Shown here one piece after another: positions 63,945 to 64,000 of a stretch of 64,000 nt of DNA. The stretch comes from Nitrobacter sp. Nb-311A. GTDB taxonomy: Bacteria; Pseudomonadota; Alphaproteobacteria; Rhizobiales; Xanthobacteraceae. The stretch covers positions 96,265-160,264 of the forward strand of contig NZ_AAMY01000005.1 in assembly GCF_000152905.1 (NCBI RefSeq), read 5' to 3'. Numbering within the stretch: the stretch's first letter is position 1; each line of letters begins with the position of its first letter. Below the pieces are notes generated by a model that did no database searches, was not told the DNA's origin, and saw only the letters and a program-made list of their open reading frames with translations. The position numbers and the translations under genes are program-made.

Positions 63945-64000
63945 ATGTCCAGCTTCCATGCCCGGCCAACACTCTCCCAGACAATCCTGCGCGGAATCGC
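63945..64000 (+). CDS. Start of a DUF983-like gene, cut by right edge
   Basis: An ATG at 63945 opens MSSFHARPTLSQTILRGIA-like sequence to the window end. In this group a DUF983 zinc-ribbon-like membrane protein follows coxC and precedes surf1, and its N-terminus reads TxxTLxRGLxxRCP. Only 18 codons are visible, so the call rests on position plus a short match. Confidence 0.5.
   Translation, partial: MSSFHARPTLSQTILRGI

Overview
The window looks like chromosomal DNA of a GC-rich alphaproteobacterium of the Bradyrhizobium/Nitrobacter/Afipia/Rhodopseudomonas group. This rests on four things: the aa3 oxidase order coxB-coxA-ctaB-coxF-ctaG-coxC, tlpA divergent from argH with lptM and lysA next to it, a CycM-type anchored cytochrome c, and an interspersed repeat whose core reads like TTCGAGCGAAGTGG...CCGGTTCGCGTGAAGAAAACGCGTC. 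Species cannot be fixed from the sequence alone. No rRNA, CRISPR array, prophage or intact insertion sequence is visible. One tRNA (Leu, CAA) is present.

Layout. 1-5559: ectoine/5-hydroxyectoine island, with a divergent MarR regulator (ectR-like, cut by the edge), ectABCD, the remains of a specialised aspartokinase gene (ask_ect), and a ProP-type MFS transporter. 5762-15500: a tightly coupled three-gene operon encoding a 1996-residue protein (transglutaminase-like region, DUF4011, superfamily 1 helicase, Vsr-like nuclease, DUF3320-like tail), an SbcD-like nuclease and an SbcC/YhaN-like coiled-coil ATPase. It is the best candidate here for an undescribed DNA-processing or defence system. 15768-16673: a low-affinity iron permease-like protein and a GlsB/YeaQ membrane protein with an apparent EcfG (general stress) promoter. 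17046-20933: a PaoABC-type molybdenum aldehyde oxidoreductase, whose large subunit carries a Tat-like leader. 22571-25427: assimilatory nitrite reductase nirBD behind a sigma-54-type promoter.

25722-33725: small accessory genes, tRNA-Leu, DsbB and a DsbA-like thioredoxin, a group III truncated haemoglobin co-transcribed with a 60-residue membrane protein and divergent from nsrR, a serine-protease homologue that has lost its catalytic triad, and an HNH nuclease. 34030-39436: two hybrid histidine kinases, an AlkA-type glycosylase, GluQ-RS and a BrkB-family membrane protein. 39581-43472: a HIG1-domain protein, cob(I)alamin adenosyltransferase, etfBA, 3-hydroxybutyryl-CoA dehydrogenase and a YjfB-like small protein. 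43469-49343: VOC and DUF1428 proteins, tlpA, argH, lptM, lysA, cycM.

49344-58458 is gene-poor. It holds sufT, a cobW-type metallochaperone, an isolated STAND/NACHT-like NTPase, trmO, a few small unknown genes, and long stretches with only repeats and hairpins. 58459-64000 is the cytochrome aa3 oxidase operon with its haem O synthase and Cox11 copper chaperone, ending in a terminator and the start of a DUF983-like gene.

The respiratory theme is consistent across the window: aa3 oxidase, its assembly factors, TlpA (which in Bradyrhizobium helps metallate the oxidase), CycM (electron donor) and HIG1. NO/nitrite handling (nirBD, nsrR, haemoglobin) and stress tolerance (ectoine, GlsB) sit beside it. 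All functional calls come from reading motifs; no database search was run.
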